A stretch of DNA of 64,000 bases from an uncultured Eubacteriales bacterium (GTDB lineage: Bacteria > Bacillota > Clostridia > Oscillospirales > Oscillospiraceae): assembly GCA_900549475.1 (NCBI GenBank), contig UROF01000011.1:1-64000 (forward strand), read 5' to 3'. Under the pieces are notes generated by a model that was not told the DNA's origin, searched no databases, and saw nothing but the letters and a program-made list of their open reading frames with translations. Position numbers and translations under genes: made by a program. Of the stretch, positions 1 through 8,881 are shown piece after piece. Every line of letters starts with the position of its first letter. The first letter of the stretch is position 1.

Positions 1-722
1 GGGCCATCCACGCAGGCGAACTTGGTCTCGCCGCCCACGGTCAGACGGCAGCCGCCGCACATGCCGGTACCATCGATCATGATGGGGTTCATGCTGACCA
101 CGGTAGGAATGTTATACTTCTTGGTCAGCTCGCAGACAAATTTCATCATGATCACGGGGCCGATGGCGATGACACGGTCATACTTGGCACCGGCATCGAT
201 CTGCTCCTGGAGGAGCTCGGTGACCAGGGCCTTCTTGCCGTAGGAACCATCGTCGGTACCAATGATCAGGTTGGTGGAGGCAGCCTCGAACTCATCCTTC
301 AGGATGATGAGGTCCTTGTTACGGAAGCCCACGATCAGGTCCACATGGCAACCCTCATCATGGAGCTTCTTGGCCACAGGATAAGCGATAGCGGTACCCA
401 CACCGCCGCCCACCACGGCCACACGCTTGAGGCCTTCGGTCTCGGTAGCGCGGCCCAGGGGACCGACGAAGTCCTGGATATACTCGCCCTCTTCCTTGTG
501 GTTGAGCTTCTCCGTGGTAGCACCCACGATCTGATAAATGATGCTGACCGTGCCGGCCTCACGGTCGTACGCTGCGATGGTCAGGGGGATGCGCTCGCCG
601 TTCTCATCCACACGCAGGATGATGAACTGGCCAGGCTCCGCCTTGCGTGCCACCATAGGAGCCTCGATCTCCATCATGGTGACCGTTGGGTTCAATACTC
701 TTTTTTTGACGATCCGATACAT
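1..722 (-). CDS. nfnA: NfnA/SudB-type FAD- and NAD(P)-binding oxidoreductase subunit (3' end beyond window)
   Basis: The start and 240 residues are visible; the C-terminus lies beyond base 1. The order is a ferredoxin-reductase-type FAD barrel, a nucleotide-binding fold with a GGGVGTA loop near residue 125, and a C-terminal iron-sulfur segment. That segment has Asp217, Cys222, Cys225 and Cys237 in the pattern DGTGMCGGC...C, which matches the unusual one-Asp/three-Cys [2Fe-2S] site known in NfnA. The family pairs with a large GltA/NfnB-like subunit to move electrons between NAD(P)H and ferredoxin; that partner would lie off the left edge. The ATG follows a GGAAAGAGGAAAC Shine-Dalgarno region and a good promoter at 788-816. 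SudB (sulfide dehydrogenase) is the same family and cannot be excluded. Confidence 0.85.
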   Translation of the reverse strand, partial: MYRIVKKRVLNPTVTMMEIEAPMVARKAEPGQFIILRVDENGERIPLTIAAYDREAGTVSIIYQIVGATTEKLNHKEEGEYIQDFVGPLGRATETEGLKRVAVVGGGVGTAIAYPVAKKLHDEGCHVDLIVGFRNKDLIILKDEFEAASTNLIIGTDDGSYGKKALVTELLQEQIDAGAKYDRVIAIGPVIMMKFVCELTKKYNIPTVVSMNPIMIDGTGMCGGCRLTVGGETKFACVDG

Positions 723-787
723 AGTGTTTCCTCTTTCCACCTAGATTCGGTTCTTTGTTAGCTGTATGCTCCTGCACATACGTTATT

Positions 788-816
788 AGTTTAACATAGT
801 CTGTCACTTTCGTCAA
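788..816 (-). promoter_or_regulatory. Sigma-A promoter for the NfnA-like gene
   Basis: On the minus strand TTGACG (811-816) and TAAACT (788-793) are separated by 17 bases, about 65 bases before the start codon. This suggests that the oxidoreductase gene can be transcribed separately from the upstream Crp/Fnr gene. Confidence 0.6.
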
Positions 817-842
817 TTTCAATTCCCGAAATTATCAGGATT

Positions 843-1517
843 TTACCGGAAATTGCGCTCTTCATCCCGGGGCTGTTCCAGCACTGTCAGCCTTCGGCCC
901 TCCAGGACAATAAGGCCGTCCTCGCGCATCTTCTTCAGCTCCCGCATCATAGCGCTGCGGTCGGTGCTGATGTAGTCGGCCAGGGTACTCAGGGAAAAGG
1001 GCAGCACCGCTGTCCGCCCGCCGCTCTCCAGGCACAGAATGTGAAAATAGCAGCGCAGCTTGTCCCGAATAGACCGCTGGCTGAGGACCTCCACCCGGCG
1101 GCTGAGCCGCCTGGCCTGCTCCGCCACCAGGCGAAACAGATTCTCTACCAGACGACTGTGGTGCTGACAGGCCTTTTCACAGCGCTTCATGATATGGGGA
1201 TAGTCCATGAACAGCACCTCGCACTCCCCGGCAGAGACCACCTCCAGGCTGTCGCCCAGTGCCGCTGTAAATGCCAGCAGCTCTCCGAACACACCACCGG
1301 TCTCCATCCGCTCCAGAATGGTCCTGGTCCCAGCGCAGTCAAAGCGCACCAGCTCCGCTTCACCACGGACCACGATCCCCACATCCTGGCTGCCGCCGTA
1401 GACCCGGATGGTTTCCCCCGGCCCGTAGCGGACCCGCCGCATCCGGAAGCAGGTGATCATCGCTTCCACTTCGCTGTTGGAAATATCCTGGAAAATCTCA
1501 AACCGGGTATAATCCAT
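843..1517 (-). CDS. Crp/Fnr family transcriptional regulator
   Basis: This 224-residue protein has an N-terminal cyclic-nucleotide-binding-like beta barrel (about residues 15-120, with a GGVFGELLAF segment) and a C-terminal winged helix (LADYISTDRSAMMRELKKM is the likely recognition region). The strict cAMP-binding signature is not conserved and there is no Fnr-type cysteine cluster at the N-terminus, so the effector is unknown. I chose the ATG at 1517 because it follows GGGGAGAGG; an earlier in-frame start lacks such a site. It sits directly upstream of the redox subunit on the same strand, so a redox or metabolic regulatory role is plausible but inferred. Confidence 0.85.
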   Translation of the reverse strand: MDYTRFEIFQDISNSEVEAMITCFRMRRVRYGPGETIRVYGGSQDVGIVVRGEAELVRFDCAGTRTILERMETGGVFGELLAFTAALGDSLEVVSAGECEVLFMDYPHIMKRCEKACQHHSRLVENLFRLVAEQARRLSRRVEVLSQRSIRDKLRCYFHILCLESGGRTAVLPFSLSTLADYISTDRSAMMRELKKMREDGLIVLEGRRLTVLEQPRDEERNFR

Positions 1518-1592
1518 GGCCTCTCCCCTTTCTCTCCGGCACGGGATAGCGCGTTCCACCCGTTCCCGCACGATCTGTCGTTCTCTGTTTGT

Positions 1593-1620
1593 ATTGTATC
1601 CTTTCTGCTCTGTTTGTCAA
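1593..1620 (-). promoter_or_regulatory. Sigma-A promoter for the Crp/Fnr gene
   Basis: TTGACA (1615-1620) and TACAAT (1593-1598) on the minus strand are 16 bases apart, about 75 bases upstream of the regulator start. Confidence 0.6.
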
Positions 1621-1675
1621 CGGACAGGCGCCATCTATCTTTCTTTTTGTTTTCCACAGGCGGTCTCCTGCGCGC

Positions 1676-1711
1676 AAAAAAGCCGCCTGCCGCATAAAGC
1701 GGCAGGCGGCT
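1676..1711 (-). terminator. Intrinsic terminator of clpB
   Basis: A perfect 13-bp stem (1681-1693 with 1699-1711) and a 5-base loop are followed on the minus strand by six T. It lies about 40 bases past the clpB stop codon. Confidence 0.85.
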
Positions 1712-1751
1712 CTTGTACGCAATCCTTGCCTGCAAAGAAACAGGCGGGGCA

Positions 1752-4346
1752 TCAGTTCTGCACAGCAAAAGTCAGCTTCTCACCGTCGCTGCCTACCGTG
1801 ACGCTCTGCCCGTCGGACACTTCGCCCCGGATCAGCATGGAGGCCAGCTCCGTCTCCACATACTTCTGGAGGTAACGCTTCACAGGCCGGGCGCCATAGG
1901 AGGGCGTATAACTGGCATGCGCGATGAAGCGCTTTGCCTCGTCGGTAAGGGTAACGGTGATCTCACGGTCCGCGAGGCGGGCGGCAATAGCAGCCATGGC
2001 GATGTCGATGATACCGGTGATCTGACCTTCTGTCAGGGGGGAGAACACCACAATATCGTCCACACGGTTAATAAACTCAGGACGGAAGTACTTGTTGAGC
2101 TCCTGACGGACCTGCTCCTTCACCGCGGGATCGATGGAGCCGTCAGGATGGATATTCTCCGTCAGATAGGCGGAGCCGATGTTGCTGGTCATGATGATGA
2201 TGGTGTTCTTGAAGTCCACCGTCCGGCCCTGGTTATCGGTCAACCGGCCATCGTCCAGCAGCTGCAGCAGGATGTTGAACACATCCGGGTGGGCCTTTTC
2301 GATCTCATCGAACAGCACTACGCTGTAGGGCTTACGGCGGACGGCCTCGGTAAGCTGACCACCCTCATCATAGCCCACATATCCCGGAGGCGCTCCCACC
2401 AGACGGCTGACGGAGTGCTTTTCCATATACTCGGACATATCGATACGGATGATATTCCGCTCATCGTCAAAGAGGGCCTGGGCCAAAGTCTTGGCCAGCT
2501 CTGTCTTACCTACACCGGTGGGACCCAGGAAGATGAAGGAGCCGATGGGGCGGTTCTCATCCTTCAGGCCAGCCCGGCCGCGGAGGATAGCCTCGCTGAC
2601 GGCGGTGACGGCCTCATCCTGGCCGATGACCCTCTTATGGAGGATCTCGGGAAGCCGCAGGAGCTTCTCCTTTTCACTCTCCATCAGCTTGCTCACCGGA
2701 ATGCCGGTCCATTTGGCCACTACCTCGGCGATCTCCTCCTCGGTGACTTCCTCTTTCAGCAGATGTTCGTCCTTACCGGACTCCACCCGCTGGCGCTCCT
2801 CCTCCAGCTGCTTCTCCAGGGTGGGAAGGGTGCCGAACTTCAGCTGGGCCATCTTCTCCAGGTCGTAGCTGCGCTCTGCCTCCTCCATCTGGTGCTTGGT
2901 ATCCTCGATCTCCTGCTTGATGCGCTTGAGACCGGCGATAGACTGCTTCTCCGTCTCCCACTGGGCCCGCATGGCGTCATTCTTCGCCTTCAGCTCCGCC
3001 AGCTCCTGGTCGATGTGGGCCATACGGTTCTTGGAGCCGTTGTCCTCCTCCTTGCCCAGGGCCTGCTTCTCGATCTCAAGCTGCATGATCTTACGGCTGA
3101 TCTCATCCAGTTCCGCAGGCATGGAGTCGATCTCCATACGGATCTTGGCCGCCGCCTCATCCATCAGGTCAATGGCCTTGTCGGGGAGGAAACGGTCGGT
3201 GATATACCGGTCGGAGAGGGTGGCGCAGGCGATGAGGGCGCCGTCGGTGATCCGGACGCCGTGGTGGATCTCAAAGCGTTCCTTCAGGCCACGGAGAATG
3301 GAAATGGTATCCTCTACCGTGGGCTGGTCAATGAGGACTTTCTGGAACCGGCGCTCCAGAGCGGCATCCTTCTCGATATACTTGCGGTACTCATCCAGGG
3401 TGGTGGCACCGATACAGTGGAGCTCGCCCCGGGCCAGCTTAGGCTTGAGGAGGTTGCCTGCATCCATACTGCCCTCGGTACGGCCAGCGCCCACGATGTT
3501 GTGGAGCTCATCAATAAAGAGGATAATGCGCCCCTCGCTCTTCTCGATCTCATTGAGGACAGCCTTCAGCCGCTCCTCAAACTCGCCCCGGTACTTGGCG
3601 CCTGCGATCAGGGACCCCATATCCAGGGCAAAGATGGTCTTGTCCTTCAGGCCCTCCGGCACATCGCCGTTGAGGATCCGCTGGGCCAGGCCCTCCACAA
3701 CAGCGGTCTTGCCCACACCGGGTTCGCCGATAAGGACGGGGTTGTTCTTGGTCTTACGGGAGAGGATCTGGATGGTGTGGCGGATCTCCGCGTCACGGCC
3801 GATCACCGGGTCCAGCTTGCCCTGCCGGGCCATCTCCACCAGGTCACGGCCATACTTGCTCAGAGCCTCATAGTTCTCCTCCGGGTTCTGGCTGGTGACC
3901 CGCTGGCTGCCCCGGACCTTGGTCAGAGCCTGGAGCAGCTTCTCCCGGTCAATACCGTACTGCCGGAAAATCCGGGCGCTGGGCGTGCCGTTCTCGTCCA
4001 CCAGGGCCAGATACAGATGCTCCACAGACACATATTCGTCCTTGAACTGCTGGGCGTTTTTCTCTGCCGCCATCAGCAGCTGGCTGAAGCGGCGGCTGGC
4101 ATAGAGCTGGTCGCTGCTGCCGGACACCTTGGGCAGCTTATCGATCTCCTGCTGGACCTGCCGGATCAGGGTATTCACATCCAAGCCCATATAGGTCAGA
4201 AGCCGGGGCACAAGGCCGTCCTGCTGGCGCAGCAGGGCCAGATGGAGGTGCTCACCCTCCAACTGCTGCTGCCCGTTCTCAATCGCTATGTTCTGACAAT
4301 CCGCCACAGCTGCCTGGGCGTTTTGGGTATACTTATCAAAGTTCAT
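1752..4346 (-). CDS. clpB: ATP-dependent disaggregase ClpB
   Basis: This 864-residue protein has the usual ClpB length. It has a double Clp-N domain, a first AAA+ domain with Walker A GEPGVGKT, the long charged coiled-coil middle domain that separates ClpB from ClpA/ClpC, and a second AAA+ domain with Walker A GPTGVGKT and the sensor/C-terminal D2 region. It works with DnaK/DnaJ/GrpE to extract polypeptides from aggregates in the cytoplasm. The ATG at 4346 was chosen because AGGAGG lies seven to eight bases upstream and the sequence begins with the family-typical MNFDKYT; the frame is open further upstream only by chance. It is a single-gene unit between a promoter/CIRCE region and its own terminator. 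Confidence 0.97.
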   Translation of the reverse strand: MNFDKYTQNAQAAVADCQNIAIENGQQQLEGEHLHLALLRQQDGLVPRLLTYMGLDVNTLIRQVQQEIDKLPKVSGSSDQLYASRRFSQLLMAAEKNAQQFKDEYVSVEHLYLALVDENGTPSARIFRQYGIDREKLLQALTKVRGSQRVTSQNPEENYEALSKYGRDLVEMARQGKLDPVIGRDAEIRHTIQILSRKTKNNPVLIGEPGVGKTAVVEGLAQRILNGDVPEGLKDKTIFALDMGSLIAGAKYRGEFEERLKAVLNEIEKSEGRIILFIDELHNIVGAGRTEGSMDAGNLLKPKLARGELHCIGATTLDEYRKYIEKDAALERRFQKVLIDQPTVEDTISILRGLKERFEIHHGVRITDGALIACATLSDRYITDRFLPDKAIDLMDEAAAKIRMEIDSMPAELDEISRKIMQLEIEKQALGKEEDNGSKNRMAHIDQELAELKAKNDAMRAQWETEKQSIAGLKRIKQEIEDTKHQMEEAERSYDLEKMAQLKFGTLPTLEKQLEEERQRVESGKDEHLLKEEVTEEEIAEVVAKWTGIPVSKLMESEKEKLLRLPEILHKRVIGQDEAVTAVSEAILRGRAGLKDENRPIGSFIFLGPTGVGKTELAKTLAQALFDDERNIIRIDMSEYMEKHSVSRLVGAPPGYVGYDEGGQLTEAVRRKPYSVVLFDEIEKAHPDVFNILLQLLDDGRLTDNQGRTVDFKNTIIIMTSNIGSAYLTENIHPDGSIDPAVKEQVRQELNKYFRPEFINRVDDIVVFSPLTEGQITGIIDIAMAAIAARLADREITVTLTDEAKRFIAHASYTPSYGARPVKRYLQKYVETELASMLIRGEVSDGQSVTVGSDGEKLTFAVQN

Positions 4347-4413
4347 ACATTCTGCCTCCTTTGTCGGCTGGGCACGGCTTGCGCCGCACCGGGTCTTTTT
4401 CTTTTCGCTGGTT

Positions 4414-4442
4414 ATTGTACACCTGTTCGACCCGGTTGTAAA
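4414..4442 (-). promoter_or_regulatory. Sigma-A promoter of clpB
   Basis: TTTACA (4437-4442) and TACAAT (4414-4419) on the minus strand are 17 bases apart, about 68 bases before the clpB start. Confidence 0.65.
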
Positions 4443-4450
4443 GAGGAAAA

Positions 4451-4477
4451 TTAGCACTCTCGTGTATAGAGTGCTAA
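4451..4477. promoter_or_regulatory. CIRCE operator (HrcA binding site)
   Basis: The perfect inverted repeat TTAGCACTC-N9-GAGTGCTAA is the canonical CIRCE element bound by the HrcA heat-shock repressor. It lies nine bases upstream of the proposed clpB -35 box, between clpB and the divergent gene at 4685, so it could influence either side. Control of clpB is the natural reading. Confidence 0.95.
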
Positions 4478-4684
4478 TTTTTTGTGAACGATCTGTAAAC
4501 TTTGCATGGACTGCCGCCGTCTTTCTCCATACCGGTGCTCACTTTCTCCTTTTGGGTAAAAATAAGATTGAATTTCCCCCTCATCCATGGTACTTTGGGA
4601 TCAGAAAGAGACAAATATTACCGGCCGACACCCGATATGGCTGCCTGCCGGTTTCCCCCGCAGGGGGGATGAAGGAGGACAGAT
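4478..4684. other. Gene-free leader of the divergent plus-strand unit
   Basis: No open reading frame with a ribosome-binding site and no convincing promoter pair was found here. The only structure noted is a short GC hairpin (CCCCC-GCA-GGGGG) around 4656-4670, just before the Shine-Dalgarno of the next gene. Confidence 0.4.
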
Positions 4685-6562
4685 ATGCTACTGGAGGAAT
4701 ATCACAAGGCGCTCCGACAGGGACTGAAAGAAGTCAAGGCCGCAGCCGCAGCCGGGAAAGAGACCGGCCTTCTGGTCCTTCCCGACAGCATGGAAGCCAA
4801 GGCTGTGCGGCGGGAATCCCTGGGCGTGGTGGAGATCCCCATGGAGCTCATTGACGGCACCTATAACGCCATGCGCCGGGACGACTTTTCCCCCGGCTTT
4901 TTTCCCGTGGTCAATGAAAACAGTGAATTTGCCAGCAAATGGGAGATGCTCTGCAAGGCCCATCTGGATGAGGGTATCCGGGACCCTATCAAAGCCGTGG
5001 AGTATCTCAACCACTTCTACGTCATCGAAGGCCACAAGCGGGTCAGTGTTCTCAAACACTTCGGCGCTATTTCTGTGCCCGGCACCGTTACCCGCCTCTA
5101 CCCTGCCCACTCCGATGATCCGGAAGTGATCGCCTACTATGAGTTTTTGAATTTCTATCAAATGACCGGATTACATTTTCTGGTATTCAAGCGGCCCGGA
5201 GAATATCAGGAACTGCTGGAGGCTGTGGGCATGCCCGGCCGGGACCCCTGGAGCGCTGAGGATGTCTACCGTTTCCGTTCCTTCTACTACATGTTCCGGG
5301 ACGCATACCTCCGCAAGGGTCTGGACCCCCACTATGTTTCCCAGGCGTTTCTGGTCTATATCCAGATCTTTGGCTATAAGGCCTCCCGGGAGAAAATGAC
5401 ATCGGAGATCATGCGGGAGCTGCCCAAGATCCGCCAGGAGATCCTCAACCGCCTGGAAAACGCCGGTGTGACCGTGCTGCTGGACGACACCGTCAAGCGG
5501 CCGCTGATCTCTCCCCTGGTGTCCATGCCCACCGGCGGAAAACTGTGTGTGGCCTTTCTCCACGGCAGTTCCTCCGCCGTCTCCCGCTGGGAGTATGGCC
5601 ACGAGTACGGCCGTTACAGTCTGGAAAATAATATGTCCGGACAGGTTCGCACCTTGTCCTATGAAAATGTGAACACGGAGGAAAAGGCGGAAGAAGCCTT
5701 TGAGGACGCTGTGAACCAAGGGGCGGGCATGATCTTCACCACCACGCCCAAGCTGCTGCTGCCCGGCGTCAAGCAGGCCGTGCTGCACCCGGATGTAAAG
5801 ATCCTCAACTGTTCCCTCAATACCACCTATCCCTCTGTCCGCACCTACTATCCCCGGCTCTACGAGGCCACCTTCATCAAGGGAGCCATTGCCGCCACCC
5901 TCACCACAGATGACCGCATCGGCTTTGTGGCTGACTATCCCACCTTCGGCAACATCGCCAGCATCAACGCCTTTGCCCAGGGCGCCCGGATGGTCAATGC
6001 CAACGCCAGGATCTTCCTGGAGTGGGACACCTTTCGGGAGGGCAGCGGTCTGGAGCGGCTCCATGAGATGGGGATCCTCTATATTGACCGCCGGGGCCGC
6101 CTGGCCGCCCATTCCGGCCGCAATCTGGACGGCGCCCATAACCTGGCTCTGGCCCAGATCCGCTGGGGCAAATTCTATCTGAGCATCGTACGGAGAGTGC
6201 TGGAAGGCAGTTGGAAACAGGAGCTCCACGGCAACAGCGCCATCAATTACTGGTGGGGCATGAATCAGGGCGTAGTGGATGTGTTGTGCTCCCGAAGCCT
6301 GCCCATTGGCACCCGCCGCCTGGTGAGCGTACTGCGCACCGCTCTCCAGGCCGGCCGGCTGGACCCCTTCTACGGCATGCTGATGGATCAGCAGGGACAG
6401 GATTCCTACGAGGACAGCGCGCCGCCTCCGGCAGAGCAGATCCTCTCCATGAACTGGCTCTCCCCCTATGTCCAGGGCCGTATCCCCGCTTTTGAGGAGC
6501 TGACAGAATCAGCGCAGGAGCTGGTAAAGCTCCAGGGCGTGGAAAGGCGGAGCAATTTATGA
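4685..6562 (+). CDS. Cytoplasmic ParB-like / PnrA-like (BMP family) fusion protein
   Basis: This 625-residue protein has no signal peptide or lipobox. The N-terminal third contains a ParB/Srx-like segment (VIEGHKRVSVLKHFGA, about residues 113-128). A helical middle follows. From about residue 283 the C-terminal half resembles the basic-membrane-protein/PnrA nucleoside-binding fold (for example EATFIKGAIAATL and GFVADYPTFGNIASINAFAQGARM). PnrA-like proteins normally carry purine nucleosides to ABC importers outside the membrane; here the module is intracellular, so a sensor role is inferred. GAAGGAGG lies upstream of the ATG. It overlaps the following phosphoesterase by four bases (ATGA), so the two are translationally coupled. 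The substrate and the activity of the ParB-like part are unknown. Confidence 0.75.
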   Translation: MLLEEYHKALRQGLKEVKAAAAAGKETGLLVLPDSMEAKAVRRESLGVVEIPMELIDGTYNAMRRDDFSPGFFPVVNENSEFASKWEMLCKAHLDEGIRDPIKAVEYLNHFYVIEGHKRVSVLKHFGAISVPGTVTRLYPAHSDDPEVIAYYEFLNFYQMTGLHFLVFKRPGEYQELLEAVGMPGRDPWSAEDVYRFRSFYYMFRDAYLRKGLDPHYVSQAFLVYIQIFGYKASREKMTSEIMRELPKIRQEILNRLENAGVTVLLDDTVKRPLISPLVSMPTGGKLCVAFLHGSSSAVSRWEYGHEYGRYSLENNMSGQVRTLSYENVNTEEKAEEAFEDAVNQGAGMIFTTTPKLLLPGVKQAVLHPDVKILNCSLNTTYPSVRTYYPRLYEATFIKGAIAATLTTDDRIGFVADYPTFGNIASINAFAQGARMVNANARIFLEWDTFREGSGLERLHEMGILYIDRRGRLAAHSGRNLDGAHNLALAQIRWGKFYLSIVRRVLEGSWKQELHGNSAINYWWGMNQGVVDVLCSRSLPIGTRRLVSVLRTALQAGRLDPFYGMLMDQQGQDSYEDSAPPPAEQILSMNWLSPYVQGRIPAFEELTESAQELVKLQGVERRSNL

Positions 6563-7149
6563 GAATCCTCGCCTTATCTGACCACGAGTCCCCCTATCTC
6601 TGGGACTACTTCACCCGGGACAAGCTGGACGGCATCGACCTGATCCTCTCCTGTGGGGATCTCAAGCCGGAATATCTGTCTTTTATCGCCACTTTCGCCC
6701 ACTGTCCGGTCCTGTATGTCCATGGCAACCACGACGATCGCTACGAAAAAAATCCACCCCTGGGGTGCATCTGCATTGACGGGGATCTCTATGAATATGA
6801 AGGACTCCGTATTCTGGGCCTGGGCGGCTCCATGCGCTACAAGGACGGCGTCAATCAGTACACCGACCGGCAGATGGCCTGGCGGGTGTGGAAGCTCAAG
6901 CCCCGCCTGTTTCGCAAAAAAGGCTTTGACATTCTTCTGACCCATGCTCCGGGACAGGACATGGTGGACTGTCATGATCTGGCCCATATGGGCTTTTCCA
7001 CGTTCAACCGCCTGCTGGACAAATACCACCCCGCCCTGTTTCTCCACGGCCATACCCACCTCAACTATGGGCGCAGCATCCCCCGGGAGAGCACCTATGG
7101 GTCCACCCGGGTGGTCAACGCCTACGAGCGGTATATTCTGGAACTCTAA
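6559..7149 (+). CDS. Metallophosphoesterase, calcineurin-like
   Basis: This 196-residue protein has the family motifs in order: an N-terminal LSDHES (Asp8), SCGDLK, HGNHDDR, a THAPG histidine and a C-terminal HGHTH. The usual first motif is D-x-H; here the third position is Glu. The active site binds two metal ions and hydrolyses phosphoester bonds, but the substrate (protein, nucleotide or cyclic nucleotide) cannot be told from sequence. The start codon overlaps the stop of the ParB/PnrA fusion gene, which suggests that the two products act in one process. Confidence 0.85.
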   Translation: MRILALSDHESPYLWDYFTRDKLDGIDLILSCGDLKPEYLSFIATFAHCPVLYVHGNHDDRYEKNPPLGCICIDGDLYEYEGLRILGLGGSMRYKDGVNQYTDRQMAWRVWKLKPRLFRKKGFDILLTHAPGQDMVDCHDLAHMGFSTFNRLLDKYHPALFLHGHTHLNYGRSIPRESTYGSTRVVNAYERYILEL

Positions 7150-7220
7150 CAGCCGGCAGAGCTCATGTCCGGCCATTGCGTATCCTATCAGCGGTAACCA
7201 GCACGGAAGGAGGAGACAGT

Positions 7221-8687
7221 ATGTTGGAAAAATGGATCTTCGGTAAGGACCAGCGGGATATCCACGCCTGCCGGGAGCTGCTCAAGAAGCGGCGGGAGGA
7301 CCTTGCCGCCCTGCAGCACCCCATCAAGGAGGCAAAGCTGCCTGTTATTGTACTGGTGGAGGGCTGGGGCGCCGCCGGAAAAGGCAGTGTGATCCACTCC
7401 CTGATCCGGGAGCTGGACCCCCGGTTCTTCAAGGTCCGCAGTGTGGGTATGCCCACAGAGGAGGAGCGGCGCTGGCCCTTCCTCAAGCGGCATTTCGATA
7501 CCATCCCGGAGGAGGGGAAGATCCTGCTTCTGGACTCCGGCTGGATGGACGAGACGGTCCGGGAGCGGATGCGCCGGGACCTGTCGGATCAGGAGTACGC
7601 CCGGCGGCTGGAGAGCATCCAGGTCTTTGAGCGGCAGCTGGCTGCCGGCGGCTACCTGCTGGTAAAGCTGTTCCTCCATATCAGCCAGGATGTCCAGAGC
7701 CAGCGGCTGGAGAAGCTGGCGGAGGACCGGGATACCGCCTGGCGGGTGGGAGAAAATGACCGCAAGCAAAACAAGAACTACGACAAGGCTCTGGAGGCCT
7801 TTGACGAGTATCTCACCGCCACTGACTTCCCCTTTGCCCCCTGGAAGGTCATCGACGGTACCAACGCCGTCCGCTCACAGCTGGCAGCGGCAGACTGGCT
7901 CTACGAACAGATCACCGCCGCCCTCCAGTGCCGTCCCCATGTGGAGCAGCCTGCCCGGGCCTGGCCGCTGGCACCCATTCCCCTTCTGAAGGACGTCAAG
8001 CTGGACAAATCCATGGATGAGGAGAGCTACCGCAAAGCCCTCAAACGCTGCCGCAAGAAGCTGGGCAAGCTCCACAATGAGCTTTACCGCAAGCAGGTAC
8101 CGGTGGTCATCGCCTATGAAGGCTGGGACGCCGCCGGTAAAGGCGGCAACATCAAGCGGCTCTCCTCCGCCCTGGACCCCCGGGGCTGTGAGGTGCTGCC
8201 CATTGCCAGCCCCACCCCCGATGAGCTCCACCGGCAGTACCTCTGGCGATTCTGGACCCGTCTGCCCAAGACCGGCCACATCGCCATCTTTGACCGCAGC
8301 TGGTACGGTCGGGTAATGGTGGAGCGGCTGGAGGGCTTCTGCACCGAGGACGACTGGAAACGGGCCTATGATGAGATCAACGAGTTTGAGCGGGAGCTCA
8401 CCGACGCCGGAGCCGTAGTGATCAAATTCTGGGTGCAGATCGACAAGGATACCCAGCTGGAGCGGTTCCGCGAGCGGGAGAACACTCCGGAAAAGCGCTG
8501 GAAGATCACTGACGAGGACTGGCGCAACCGTGAGAAGTGGGACGCCTACGAGGAGGCCGTCAACGAAATGCTCCAGAAAACCAACACCCGCAATGCCCCC
8601 TGGTACATTCTGGAGTCGGTGGACAAGCGGTACGCCCGGATCAAGGCCATGGAGACCGTGATTCAGGCTCTGGAGGAAGTCCTCTGA
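7221..8687 (+). CDS. pap: Polyphosphate:AMP phosphotransferase (tandem PPK2 domains)
   Basis: This 488-residue protein contains two PPK2 kinase domains in tandem, with Walker A loops GWGAAGKG near residue 48 and GWDAAGKG near residue 301. Only the second domain has the full downstream pattern FDRSWYGRVMVER; in the first, the corresponding motif is LDSGWMDETVRER, so the N-terminal half may be non-catalytic. Two-domain PPK2 proteins transfer phosphate from polyphosphate to AMP, making ADP. The ATG at 7221 follows AAGGAGGAG; an in-frame start 45 bases earlier has no such site. It lies 5 kb from ppk1, giving both ends of a polyphosphate cycle. It ends before a strong hairpin. Confidence 0.9.
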   Translation: MLEKWIFGKDQRDIHACRELLKKRREDLAALQHPIKEAKLPVIVLVEGWGAAGKGSVIHSLIRELDPRFFKVRSVGMPTEEERRWPFLKRHFDTIPEEGKILLLDSGWMDETVRERMRRDLSDQEYARRLESIQVFERQLAAGGYLLVKLFLHISQDVQSQRLEKLAEDRDTAWRVGENDRKQNKNYDKALEAFDEYLTATDFPFAPWKVIDGTNAVRSQLAAADWLYEQITAALQCRPHVEQPARAWPLAPIPLLKDVKLDKSMDEESYRKALKRCRKKLGKLHNELYRKQVPVVIAYEGWDAAGKGGNIKRLSSALDPRGCEVLPIASPTPDELHRQYLWRFWTRLPKTGHIAIFDRSWYGRVMVERLEGFCTEDDWKRAYDEINEFERELTDAGAVVIKFWVQIDKDTQLERFRERENTPEKRWKITDEDWRNREKWDAYEEAVNEMLQKTNTRNAPWYILESVDKRYARIKAMETVIQALEEVL

Positions 8688-8716
8688 TAGCTGCCGCTGG
8701 AGAAGCGGCACACAAA

Positions 8717-8760
8717 GCAGGACGGCGGGCGCTCCCGATCAGGAGCGCCCGCCGTCCTGC
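8717..8760. terminator. Long perfect hairpin after pap
   Basis: A 19-bp perfect GC-rich stem (8717-8735 with 8742-8760) and a 6-base loop lie 30 bases past the pap stop. The T run is weak, so it may be an imperfect terminator or a 3'-end stabiliser. Confidence 0.65.
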
Positions 8761-8881
8761 TGCTTCCAAAAGAACGCCATGATCCTCTCCCCTGCCGCAA
8801 TTGACAGGGTCTCTTCTTTGTCAAAAAGGCCTCCTTCCGCATATTGTGGAAAGAGAATTTATAAGAGCGGGAGGAGAACCC

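Noticed and set aside
1713..4454. A 913-codon plus-strand open frame opposite clpB
   Set aside because: It is an antisense shadow of clpB caused by GC-rich third positions. It has no ribosome-binding site, and clpB is unmistakable.
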